Below, piece by piece: positions 1-9,960 of a DNA stretch of 64,000 nucleotides. The DNA comes from Oscheius sp. JU75. Taxonomy: Eukaryota; Nematoda; Chromadorea; Rhabditida; Rhabditidae. A program made the position numbers and the translations under genes. Positions within the stretch are counted from its first letter, which is position 1; each line of letters opens with the position of its first letter. The DNA lies in NCBI GenBank assembly GCA_037178855.1, contig JASJZC010000002.1:2728001-2792000 (forward strand). Direction: 5' to 3'. A model generated the notes under the pieces. That model saw only the letters and a program-made list of their open reading frames with translations, did not search any database and had not been told where the DNA came from.

Positions 1-56
1 ATTACTTGTCAAAACTTTTGGGTATTAGTGTTGACATGCAATTGTGCGGACACCAT

Positions 57-83
57 GACAGACAGACGGACGGACGGACGGAC
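57..83. repeat. short GACGGACG tandem repeat
   Basis: Several copies of a GAC/GGAC tetranucleotide lie just upstream of the first gene. It is simple sequence with no visible function. Confidence 0.7.
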
Positions 84-148
84 ACCACTGCGCTTTAGTA
101 AAGAAAGATTTTGCTGCCCATATGTCATAGTTATCATTTGTAGCCAAT

Positions 149-3013
149 ATGAAGCTAACAGAATATCTGGTGGCCGGTCGTGATGCTGTCGCCGACGACG
201 AAAGTCCGGGCACCATGCCCGAAGTCAAGAGGGAGCCGACGGAGGATGACGAGAAGCCGGACTACATGAGAAACATGATTTTTGCGCCGAAGGAGCCGCC
301 CAAATTGCGCAGGAGCTCTGTCAATAACGAAGTCCGTCCCTGCATGGTTCATCTCTACAGCCATAGGCGTCTCAGAAAGGTACTACATTTTTTCTCCGAG
401 AAACCGAATTTCTAGGAGCTCGAGGACCGCGGATTGAACGCCGTGGGTAGTCGTGCGGATTGTACCGATCGCCTTCTTTGCTTCCTGTCCGGCCAGCCGC
501 AGCCGAATAGTTGTTCTGCGGTGAAGAAGCATCTCAAGCGCAAGATTGTGGTACTTTTTCAGTTTTTCCTGCTCAAAGTGCTGATTTTAGACCGAATCTC
601 CGGCGACAGTTGCTATCGCTAAAATACCCGAGGATGAGGAGATCAAGCCGACCCTCGACAAGAAGAGGCGGTTCTGGCTCCCGAAAGCAGAGGTCAGTCC
701 CCTTTTATTTTTAAATGCGAACTAGTATGTCTAGAACACAGAAGAGAACCTCGAAGAGCTTCTATTTGACAAAGAGACGACTCCTCCGACCATTTTGAAA
801 TCCCATCGCAACTTTGTGGGCGAGTTTGACGAGGTGGACGACCTGGGAGGCCAAATCGTCGTGTCACCGGAGCTGCTGGCCAATTTCGTCTACGCCAAGC
901 ACCTGCCCGACGTGATTTTCATCCTCGTGCCGCCAACTTTCCGCGGTGAGGGCCAGCCACGCTTGACGACTGCTCATAACACGTTGTACAGGTTTGTACG
1001 TTTATTTTTTTCACACGTTTTTTAAATTCCAAAAAAATTCGATCCTAGTAAACTCCGTTTTCAGCTTTATCAAGTCGATCGGCGCGGAGGAATCCGTGAT
1101 CTTGGCGATGGATTCTCCGGACCAGAATGACGAGACAGTCTTCGGCGCCGTCAACTGCTTCACGGATATTATCAAAAGAGAGGTCCGTTCATCTTTCGTT
1201 TCTCCCAAACAGCCAGAATTCAGATTACGAAGCAGAGGGACAGAGACAATCGCGAATTGGGCGGCAAACGAATCGTTCTCGTCGGCTGGGGTCTCTCTTG
1301 CTACCTCAATCATCGTGTAAGCTACCTTTTCCGATGGCATAACTCATTTTTCAGGCACTCAAATCCGTGGCCGGTGTCTCGGCTCTAATCGATCTGGCCT
1401 TTCACATGAAGACACAGCATGGAATTGGAGGCGGCCCCGACAACGACCATGTCATCTACACCTATTGTCCGACGCTCTTCGTCGTGGGCGACGAGGCCGA
1501 AAGCTACGACCAGGACGCGTTGCAGAAGATGAGAGCTAGTATGCTATGTGAGTTTTACATCTTTCTCGAATACTTTGTACTGGAACAGGCGCCTCGGGTC
1601 ATTGTGTTCTCGATAACCTCGCGTTCTCGCACTTTAGTGTACCTGTGCTAAGTTTATGTATACTATTAGAATCTCTTAAATACTGTAAGTCTGCAAAAGG
1701 AATAGTTACCGAATCCATTAACTTATCGTAAGATAGAACATTTCTGTGAGATGATATCTAGCAGTTAGGAGTATATGAAATACGAAAATAGCGGTGCCAC
1801 ATGAATCCGCAAAACTGCGAAGTTATGCTGGTCACCCTGACCCGAGGCTCCTCTTTTTAAGCACTACCAACACATTTCCCCTCCTTTCCAGGTGACACAG
1901 CCGTTATAACAATTCCTCACGCTGATGAGAATCTCCTCGTGCCGGCAGCTGAACTCTTTCACCACGGCGTCTGTCAAATTGCCGTCTTCAAAAACATTGC
2001 TGTACGCGTTTTTCCTCATCTTCTTCAAGAAATCCACATCTCAGAGCGATATCATCGATTTCCTGAGGAGCCAGATGGACGAGGATTCGATTCTGGACTC
2101 TGGACTGCCTTCGTTGCCCACACCATTAGTCATTCTGAACAGTTCAGCACGCGTTCTGGCCGCCCGTGCTCATTTTAACGAGGTGCTAAAGAAGGCACGT
2201 TTTCCCGAGACAGTCAGGCCGAAACTGCAGCCGACGATCATGCCGAGGTCTTGTCCAATAGCCCAGCGCAAGGACTATCTGGAGTCTGCCGACGGACGCA
2301 CTCCGTATCCTACTTTCGATAGTGAGCTTATCTTCTGAACAGAAGATTTTGGGTACCTAGTTAAACCGGTGAATTCTCACCAAAAAGCGAGCCTATACCG
2401 GTCCACCATTTGAATTCGGTGCCCAAATTTTGAATTGCTGAAGGGGCAAAAACGACGAATCTGACCCGACCAATGATGAAAAATGGTTTCTGGACATCGA
2501 ATCGCCGCCGTGCCATTTTTGTATGTAGTGCGATTGCTAACCGACCGAGCTACTCGGGCAAGCTCGCTGAATTTTCCGAAAAATAGATAAGTTTAGACAA
2601 GGAACAATAACATAGAGATATGAAATAAGCAGGGGAAAAATCTTTCCCATGTGTTTACCTTCTTAAAACATCTTGTCTGAAAACAACTCCCATATTTTCA
2701 GTCAGACCACCATATCGCATAGTGCTCAAGACGATGAAGGGCGGTACTACTCCGTGTCCATCGAATCGCAGCCGTGTCAACACCAACCTTCCTCAGGATT
2801 GTTCGGTCAGCTTTACAGCTCCTACTCCGCCACCAGGTAACTTTTCTTCACCTTCTTTTGCCTAAATATCCAAATTTAGTTCCACCGCATCGTTATCTCG
2901 TCTGGCCGCCTATCCAACGTCCTCGCCCGGTCTCTTCTTCCATCAGCTTGAGCGAGGTCCCTCAGCCGCATTACAAGAACTCCAACGATGCGGCTGATAT
3001 TTCAATTATGTAG
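149..3013 (+). CDS. sumv-2: KANSL3-like subunit of an NSL chromatin complex
   Basis: About nine exons can be joined. The N-terminal part (from 149) is acidic and basic and poorly conserved. The core is an alpha/beta-hydrolase-like fold: a strand with GWGLSCYLNHRAL near 1285-1370, then CPTLFVVGDEAESYDQDAL near 1470-1525, then ITIPHADENLLVP near 1910-1945. These match, in order, the nucleophile-elbow region, the 'PVLFVIG' strand and the 'ADDNL' strand of vertebrate KANSL3, the NSL-complex subunit (worm orthologue SUMV-2). The usual serine nucleophile context is degenerate, so a scaffold role is likelier than catalysis (inference). The C-terminus is proline-rich and ends in a clean stop, with AATAAA at 3100. 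Introns 1548-1891 and 2322-2701 are long for this window. The start is the first ATG of an uninterrupted exon; a further upstream exon cannot be excluded. Confidence 0.78.
2487..2560 (-). repeat. tRNA-like / SINE-like element in KANSL3 intron
   Basis: On the minus strand this reads like a tRNA 5' half, with an A-box-like TAGCTCGGTCGGTTAGCA (2535-2552), followed by a B-box-like GGCGATTCGATGTCC (2492-2506). Part of the B-box side also resembles the exon sequence near 2757-2780 (shared CATCGAATCGC core), so a local duplication may contribute. No convincing cloverleaf could be drawn for the anticodon arm. Confidence 0.4.
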
Positions 3014-3732
3014 GTATATAACCCTTTCCCCGTGTTTTCCTCTGTAATTTTGTTATTTTGTCTCTTCCTCCCGCATTTTGTTTTGTTTTGTCTCCGGTTA
3101 ATAAATCGCCATCCAATCTTACCGACGGAGCCTTGATGAGATCTCTAGATGAACATTCAATTGTGTTTATATGCTTATTATGTAAGAGAGTGAGAACAAC
3201 GTCTAGACGTGGCGAGAGGTAGAGAATCGCAAATTATCTTTGTTGTTCTTTGCTTTGTAGCCCAGATCAAGGGATTTCCGGGCACATCATCCGATTTATT
3301 GATATCTACTTGGTTAGAAGTTAGCAAAAATAGGAAAAAAAATCTTTTTTGAGAGCTCATATCTCACAAGGGAAGCTCTCGAGTCAGATTGGACTTTCGT
3401 TTCGGGTACGGTTTCATAGATAGAGTTACGGGACATACTTCCAAAATCGCTGACGACCCCTCGCCCCCTATCAGAGCTATGACACGAGAGGCATACTCAT
3501 TTGCAATGGAGCTTTTATGTATACCAATCACAACTTCAAGAAAAGCACCAAATGAACAGTCACAGCTACCAACAAACTTAAATTATTAGCCGAGCTGAAT
3601 GAGAACGTAGCATACGCTCCTGTTGACATGACATTCGAGCCGCTGTCGTAAGATAGCAAAAATGTTGTACCAGAAACAGTTTGCTGACTTTCATTAGCTA
3701 TTCTAAAAATTATCTTCCTTGTTAGGAAGAAA
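3014..3732. other. intergenic, convergent 3' ends
   Basis: This lies between the KANSL3 stop and the stop of the first CUB-like gene. It holds the AATAAA signal at 3100-3105. A 66-codon open frame at 3389-3589 has no splice context or recognisable content, and nothing else is visible. Confidence 0.6.
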
Positions 3733-5686
3733 CTAAACGAACCGATAAGTTGTCTGAGTCCCGGAGTCTGTAACTTTCAAAACGACAACGCTGTTATTAG
3801 AAGCTCCGGAACCAACGGTCACCGTCATCGTGGATCTGTGATCTGTAACTCTTTTTCTCTTGCAAAGGGCTGAAAATACAAACCTGTTGAGAATGATACA
3901 GTATTATTTTGAGGAAGGCCTCTGAATGGATAGTTTCCAGAAGAGTAGACACCATAGGCTCCGCCTGGGACTTTGGAATACGCTGAAAGTGGGAGATTGG
4001 GAACGTTGTGAGAGCAACCAACAATCTGGGACTTTGTCGGTGATTTGGAAGTTGACAGCGTGATTACGAATGATTAGAGTGTTCATTTGTCCAGGAATCT
4101 GTTGGGCTAGGTAGTTGGGTGAATTGGAGTTTGAACTAAAATAACTTTCTGATCAGTGGCTTGTCCATCTGTCTTTTAGTCTCTGTGTGTGTGTCTCTCT
4201 CTTTCTCTCTCCTTACTCATAAGTTGCCATGACTGTTCCATTCGGAAGGTAGTCACCGGCATGCCAATCCAAAAGTCCACTGTCAGTTGAAACACTTGTT
4301 AAATAAAAGTTGTTAGTCGGGATGACCCCTTCCGTAGTATTGAATAGCACTAGTGATGTTATCTGGTATGGATCCCTTGTAGTTAATGGTCCTGTTCTGA
4401 GGCACATAGCAAAGTGGTTGAATATCTACACCGTGCGTGTCTGATATTACTTGGTTGTTACAAATGTAGAAAATAAGAACCTTTGCCAGCCTTGATCAGC
4501 AGGACTCCGTAATCCGTATCGGTAGTCTGGGGTATTGTCACTACCGTTATAATGATACTTGAGTTCACGTAAAATTCGAAGCTAGCAATGAAACCGGATT
4601 CGGACGAGGAGTAATATCTGCAAAAGAAAAATAGTGGCAGAGACAGACAGAGAACTTACGATCCGAAGTACGGTCCGTCAACTCCTTCTCCCAAAAAAAT
4701 GAACCCGTAGAACATGAAAAAATCTGGTACTTCCGGATTAGCAGCAGCTTGCAGAAACACCTAAATACATGTTTTCTCAGAATATGCCCAGTTTCTACAT
4801 TTTCGGTTGACGTAAAGACCACGCTACGACTTTCTCCGTGAAGCGGGACGAGGGTTCCATGACTTCCCGAAGTCACATTGACTCTGTCGGGATTATTGGA
4901 ATAGGGAACTGAAAACTTTTTTACCTCCAAGTTTGGCTGAACAACATCTACCTCGTGACAGGTAGATGTTGTTCCAGTCGAACTACCCTGACAGGAGTTC
5001 CCCAACAAAGCAATCTCCAAAACTGATTCTACTTTGACTTGTCTTGCAAAAAGTGAGCGCATAAAATAGTGCACACTAAATGCAATAGTGGCTTCAGACA
5101 CACAGACGCACAGAGGCTTTTGAGCATTTTGAACTAGATTCTGTGGGACTCACTCGGCTTGTAAACCCAGGAAAATTGGAAGTTTCCAAATTCGCTCGGG
5201 TTAAAATAGATTGAGATATCTTCTGGAGAAAGATAACCCATCCACTTTTCAGGATTATAGCTGAAAATGCTGTTTGAATCTGTTAATGAACGGTATACTA
5301 AATAATGGGTCCACTCCAGTCCATAAAGTACAAACTTTCGCTGTCGTACTTGTTCGGAGGGATGACAATGGTGACTTCTGCGTAGGACCCATTCACTCTG
5401 GGGATCTAAAAAGTCTCTATTCCATCTAGACAGAAGAGAAAGAGAGTCAAAGAGACAGAGAAACAGAAATAATGGAAGACTTACCACCCAGAAGCATCTG
5501 GTCGCGTTAGTGTAAGCTGTCGAGTTCCCGTCCGGAGGAAACTTCCCGTTTACCCCTTCAAAGACATCCGCGAAGATATATGTGCTGTTATGAGGGCATT
5601 CTAAAACCCTTTTACTGGAGAGAATGAACAATACCGAAAGCCGAGATAGTAGAGACGAAGCAAAACAGAAATAGGATAAGCTTCAT
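3733..5686 (-). CDS. secreted CUB-like domain protein, paralogue 1
   Basis: This is a member of the nematode CUB-like family (CUB_2 type), secreted proteins often induced in the gut by pathogens. Exon 1 encodes a signal peptide, MKLILFLFCFVSTISAF. Later exons give ECPHNSTYIF, FPPDGNSTAYTNATRCFWV, IPRVNGSYAEVTIVIPP and IYFNPSEFGNFQFSWVYKP, the expected order of 'Cys, FP-x-G-x-N, Cys-x-W, strand' in this family. A second half contains GEGVDGPYFGS and a 'TVVTIPQTTD' strand. The last exon ends in TTYRFV and a stop. Many N-glycosylation sequons are present. A TATATAAG box at 5717-5724 sits only about 30 nt before the ATG, and a TGATAA GATA site lies just upstream. Middle exon borders are approximate. 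Confidence 0.8.
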
Positions 5687-5716
5687 GGTGCAGATTACTC
5701 TAAAGAGGAAGGGTGC

Positions 5717-5724
5717 CTTATATA
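5717..5724 (-). promoter_or_regulatory. TATA box of CUB-like gene 1
   Basis: Read on the minus strand this is TATATAAG, about 30 nt ahead of the ATG, which implies a very short 5' leader. A TGATAA (WGATAR) site lies about 8 nt further upstream, consistent with an intestinal GATA factor (inference). Confidence 0.6.
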
Positions 5725-6044
5725 GATCGTTATCACTTGGAAATGAAGAGCAGATCGTTCTCAGTGAAGTCACCAGTGATCTTTCGGACTGTAGAATGAC
5801 GATAAGATGATTCTATGAGCTGGTGTAGTTCCTTGAGAGGATAAAAGACTGGAGTTTGGTGGGGAAGGATAACAGAACGAACGTGATTCATAGAAATCTT
5901 TTGCTTTCCCTGAAACTACTGCATGGATCTGGAACTCTGTTGATCGCTCCTGTCTCTCTGTCTTAGCAATCTTCATAGCTTTTTTAAAGGACTTTGCCTT
6001 TAAATAAAGTCTAGCTAGTTTGTTTAGCGGTCATTTCAAGAAGA

Positions 6045-6127
6045 CTATCAGATGGAACTCCTCTCGGAGGAGGGACATAGCTTGTCAGATAGTTTCTGGT
6101 CCTGTGGCTATCAGGCACTGATAGCCA
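6045..6127. promoter_or_regulatory. clustered GATA sites with a perfect palindrome before the S28 gene
   Basis: Four TGATAG/AGATAG (WGATAR) motifs occur in about 80 nt. Two form the arms of a perfect 10-bp inverted repeat, TGGCTATCAG-GCA-CTGATAGCCA (6105-6127), ending 13 nt before the S28 start codon. GATA clusters mark intestinal genes in nematodes (known for ELT-2 targets); the palindrome could bind a GATA dimer (inference). Confidence 0.6.
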
Positions 6128-6139
6128 ACGTTTTCTCCC

Positions 6140-8992
6140 ATGCTGCTACTGCTTCTTTTTGGTTTTTCGTTTGCGAATGCTCGACTGCCGTCTATGGTTT
6201 TTGGTCGTCCTAGAGACGGATTCTTGCCGGTTCCTCTTTCGAACTCGGACATCTATTCCGACTCGTCGTTCATGATCGACGGCTCCATAGAACAGGCCAA
6301 AGATCATTTTGGCTCTGTCAATGGAACTTGGCAGCAGGTTTGAGTTAAAAAATCTTGATAAAAAGTTCCAGAGATACTTGTACAATAAAAAATTCTTCAA
6401 CTCCTCCAGACCGCTGGCCTTTCTGTGGATTGGAGGGGAAAGTGAGCTTCGAACTTTGCTGTGGAAGTCATAGAAGTCATTAATTCCAGACTGGATCAGT
6501 AACTATTGGGTGCAAAATGAGAACGTTTCCATGATGGTCTGGGCACAAGAGTTCGGAGCCGCTGCTTTTGAAATTGAGCATCGGTTCTATGGTCCGAAGA
6601 ATAATACTCCGTTCTGGTAAGTATTCTGTTACCTCTAAAACTCAATTGCTCCTGTAAAAAAAACGTACCAGCGCGTTTTTCTCGTACCCATACAGACTCT
6701 CCAGTAAAACTACAATTCTGATGAAAATAGAAGTTTTAACAAAAAGAATGTGTGTCACTAAGGTTCGCCAATTGAAGCAAATGACACTGGGGATTCCTAC
6801 GAAATAGTTAATATACAAAGAAAAGACATTGCGTTCCCAACCTCTCTTAATTTCCCTGGCTGGAAAAGGGAAAATTGCACGAGATTTTAAGATCACCCAA
6901 GTTGCTTTTTGGAGTGTTGATAACTTCTCAATAGTAACGGCTCTGTTTTTTTTTAAAGTTTTTGAGCTTCATGAGCGTAAGCCTGACGATGTTAACAGGT
7001 CCTGAAATAGTCTCCTTGCTGTCCTGCACAACAGCTGTTTTGAGAGAAAGCAGTTTTTATCGAAAAAGTTAGTGTTTTCCACTCGAACAAGACGATCGCC
7101 TCGCGGTAAACCAATATTCTATGCGATTTAGTGTAGAAAATGGCTTCACTTCACGGTTTAGCTACTTTTGTTGACCACTTTACTTTATGGTTTTTCCAAT
7201 TGACAACATGGGTAAAGTTGCCATTCTCTGCACTTATGTTTATCATGCTCACTTCAAACTAGACGTAGTGCAAAACCTTGGTATTCTCGAAAAAGTGTCA
7301 AAGGTTCCAAGTGAAAGAAGTTTGTTTTCCAGCCAGAAGGGTCGGACAAAAAGAAAAAAATATACCTTCTGTGTCTCTCTCTGTCTGAAACCTATAATGC
7401 CAATTAGTGTTATTTACTTTGTGCGCACAAGCAAAGGTAACAATTCAAGCAAATTTTAAGTTCTAGCTTTCTCCAAATTGGAAGAGCAATTTCAAACTCT
7501 TAAACTAGTTTTCTGTCCTGTTACAAACGAGGAAACGGTTTTTCCTTTCCAGTGATCAAACAACAGCCAGTCTCAATCTAATGACAATTGACCAGGCCTT
7601 GGCAGATATTGACACCTTCGTCGACAAGATGAATAAGTTGTACTTCGGGAGCTATTCCAACGTCGGATGGATAACTTTCGGCGGTTCTTATGCAGGTTTT
7701 CGGACTAATGTAACCGTGGATTTGAGTATTTTAGGTACCTTGTCCGCCTACTTTCGGGAAACCTACCCCCAGCGAACAATAGGAGCTGTTTCGACCTCTT
7801 CGGCTGTACATTTTCAGACAGATTATTTTGGTACACTTGCGCTTAGACAGAGATTCAAATTGTAGGATATACCATCAACACTGAGTCAACATACAGAGTG
7901 ACTAGCAATGACTGTGCCATTAATATTGGTCTTGGCTTCCAAGAAATGATCAATTTGGCTTATGATGGGGTGCAGGGGAGGAAAATACTGCAGCAGAAAT
8001 TCAAGTAGGTTACGAACCCATTCAAAAGAAAATCCGTCAGTCTCTGTGATACATTCGACGATGGCTCGACGCCAATCACTAAGGCTGTGCAGTTTTTCCT
8101 CTCAAACATCTATGGGGTGTTTCAAGGAATTGCTCAGTATACGTATGACAATATGGTGCGTGATCAACATTTGTGTCTCTCTGTCTTTCTGACACTCTAT
8201 CAGCGAAAGGTTCAGGCTGCTGGAATTGCCCTAAACGTTACTGGACTCTGCCAGATCATGAACAACGACTCTATTCCCGATCCTCTTGATCGGGTCAGAG
8301 CAGTATGGGACTGGAACAACGCATATTACGGACAAGAGGGCTGCAATTCTAACAACTACACTGACTTCATCCGACAACTATCTGACACTTCTTACACTGA
8401 CAGAGACACAGGTCTGTCCACTGTCTCTGTCTCAAAATTATCTATCAGTGATCAATCGCAGCTGGATGTGGCAATGTTGTACCCAAATGGGTTACATGCA
8501 AACTACTGATGGGAACAATGGCATTTTTGGAAGTTTTCTACCATTGGAGTAGGTCTACTCTCTGTCAAATACAGATTCACAGCTTTTTCGCGGATCAGTG
8601 TACTGCAATGTTTGGACCACAGTATACTTTGGAGACCATCTATAGACAGGTGGAGGTGTATCGGAGCAAGTACTATGACAACTATACTGGAACCAAGGTC
8701 GTCTTTCCAAATGGTAAGAGACGCTGAAAGTGATAGAACTATGGACTGATTCAGGCTCCTTGGATCCATGGAAATCACTGGGAATGTTCTTGAATGACCC
8801 TTCTAGAGACGTCGACTCTTTCATAATCAACGGTTTGTTTCTTTTCCGAACATTTTGATACTGTAAAATTTAGGGACAGCTCATTGCGCTGACAGATATC
8901 CAGCTCTCCCTGACGATCCCCAGTCTTTGGTTGATGCTCGTCAGAGGATTCGAAACCATTTGTCGGAGTGGATCACTGCTACCTTTAAATAA
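6140..8992 (+). CDS. S28-family serine carboxypeptidase (PRCP/DPP7-like)
   Basis: This is a secreted or lysosomal Pro-Xaa carboxypeptidase-type protease. A signal peptide (MLLLLLFGFSFANA) precedes a DHF and W/RY motif (AKDHFGSVNGTWQQ-RYLYN) and FLWIGGE, typical of S28. EIEHRFYGPKN is the conserved 'EHRxYG'. Catalytic residues are visible: Ser in ITFGGSYAGTLSAYFRETYP (spliced across a 38-nt intron at 7697-7734), Asp in GSLDPWKSLG, His in GTAHCADRYP. All three lie in proper order, so the enzyme should be active. The intron 6617-7552 (936 nt) is by far the largest and holds nothing recognisable. The stop codon is overlapped by AATAAA (8988-8993), so the 3' UTR is minimal. A GATA-site palindrome lies right before the start. 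Confidence 0.88.
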
Positions 8993-9210
8993 AAGATTTT
9001 GTCTCTGTCTCTTTGCAATTTCTGAATCACTACTATTTACTGCCGTTACATCAGTCACTCGCCCAGCCCTGTTCAAAGACATCTCATTTTGCCAAACAAC
9101 CTTCGCTACAACTACGTTCCGGGACCAAGGTAACGGTCGAAAACACCGCTAGGTTTGATGCGTTCGTTTCTCATGAGCTGAACACTGACCTTGATTTGGT
9201 TTCTATTTAA

Positions 9211-9440
9211 ATGACGGAGCAACCTACAAACAAGCAAAGAAGAATGACCATGCTTGCATTCCTACTACTGATGCTACTCTTAAAAGGGTCCAGCGGCTTC
9301 GGTAAGTTTAAAATTTGTTTGCAGAAGTTGCGTCACAGTCTGTGATCCGGACACTATTCAAAACCTAACTGGTGGTGTCTTTATTCCGAATGGAACTGAT
9401 TCAAACTACAGTGCGAATACCACGTGTTATTAGGAGGTGT
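9211..9440 (+). pseudogene. truncated CUB-like gene fragment
   Basis: An apparent first exon (MTMLAFLLLMLLLKGSSGF, a signal peptide) is followed by a short intron and a second exon. That exon contains VCDPDTIQNLTGGVFIPNGT and then a run ending NTTCY and a stop. The intact neighbour on the minus strand has VCDPNQVQILSGYAFPPNG and ends CHWQ at its exon border. Here the Trp codon position of 'C-x-W' is a TAG stop and the downstream exons are missing. The signal-peptide exon also appears out of phase with the second exon. A relic of a CUB-like paralogue is the best reading. It lies tail-to-tail with the intact copy. Confidence 0.6.
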
Positions 9441-9672
9441 GATTTCTTTTTCATCTGACCAAATGCCTAAACTCTGTAAATTAGTCACTAAAAGGACGTA
9501 CATTCTGCTTTTTTCGAATCTCAGGGAGCGTGATGTGTTATGGATTACCGACAGATCAGATTAAAGATTCGGTAAGTATTTAAGAGCAGTGAGAAGAAAA
9601 TATGTATTTTAGATACAAATCTAAGGCTGTTCGATCCCATATTCTGACTCAGCTCAAAAAAATCTTCAAAAC

Positions 9673-9745
9673 GTATTGAGCGTCGGCGGGATAGAACCCC
9701 TGGTCACTCTGGTTCAAATCTTTGGCGTTCTGCGCCACATGCAGG
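9673..9745 (-). repeat. tRNA-like / SINE-like element
   Basis: On the minus strand TGGCGCAGAACGCCA forms a D-arm-like hairpin (9723-9737, GGCG/CGCC stem with a CAGAA loop) at the position of an A box. GGGGTTCTATCCCG (9687-9700) forms a T-arm-like hairpin with a B box. The middle is not a convincing anticodon arm. No T-run terminator follows. Confidence 0.45.
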
Positions 9746-9960
9746 AAGGCGCGGAAAACTTAAAACAGATTTGAGCTCACCCTTCAAAGACAAAGACATG
9801 GCAAGGATTCCCAAGTTAAGAAATCAGCAAGATTTTCAGTTCGAAATAATAGATAGCCAGTTCCAGAGTTGTGAAAAATGAATAAGTGAAGAGAAAATTG
9901 AAAATTTTTATTTTCATAGCTTGAGCATTGAAAAAAATATCAGTGGTATCCAGAAAGGAG

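Noticed and set aside
7187-7459. 90-codon open frame in the S28 gene
   Set aside because: It lies wholly inside the 936-nt intron between two well-supported S28 exons, with no coding signature.
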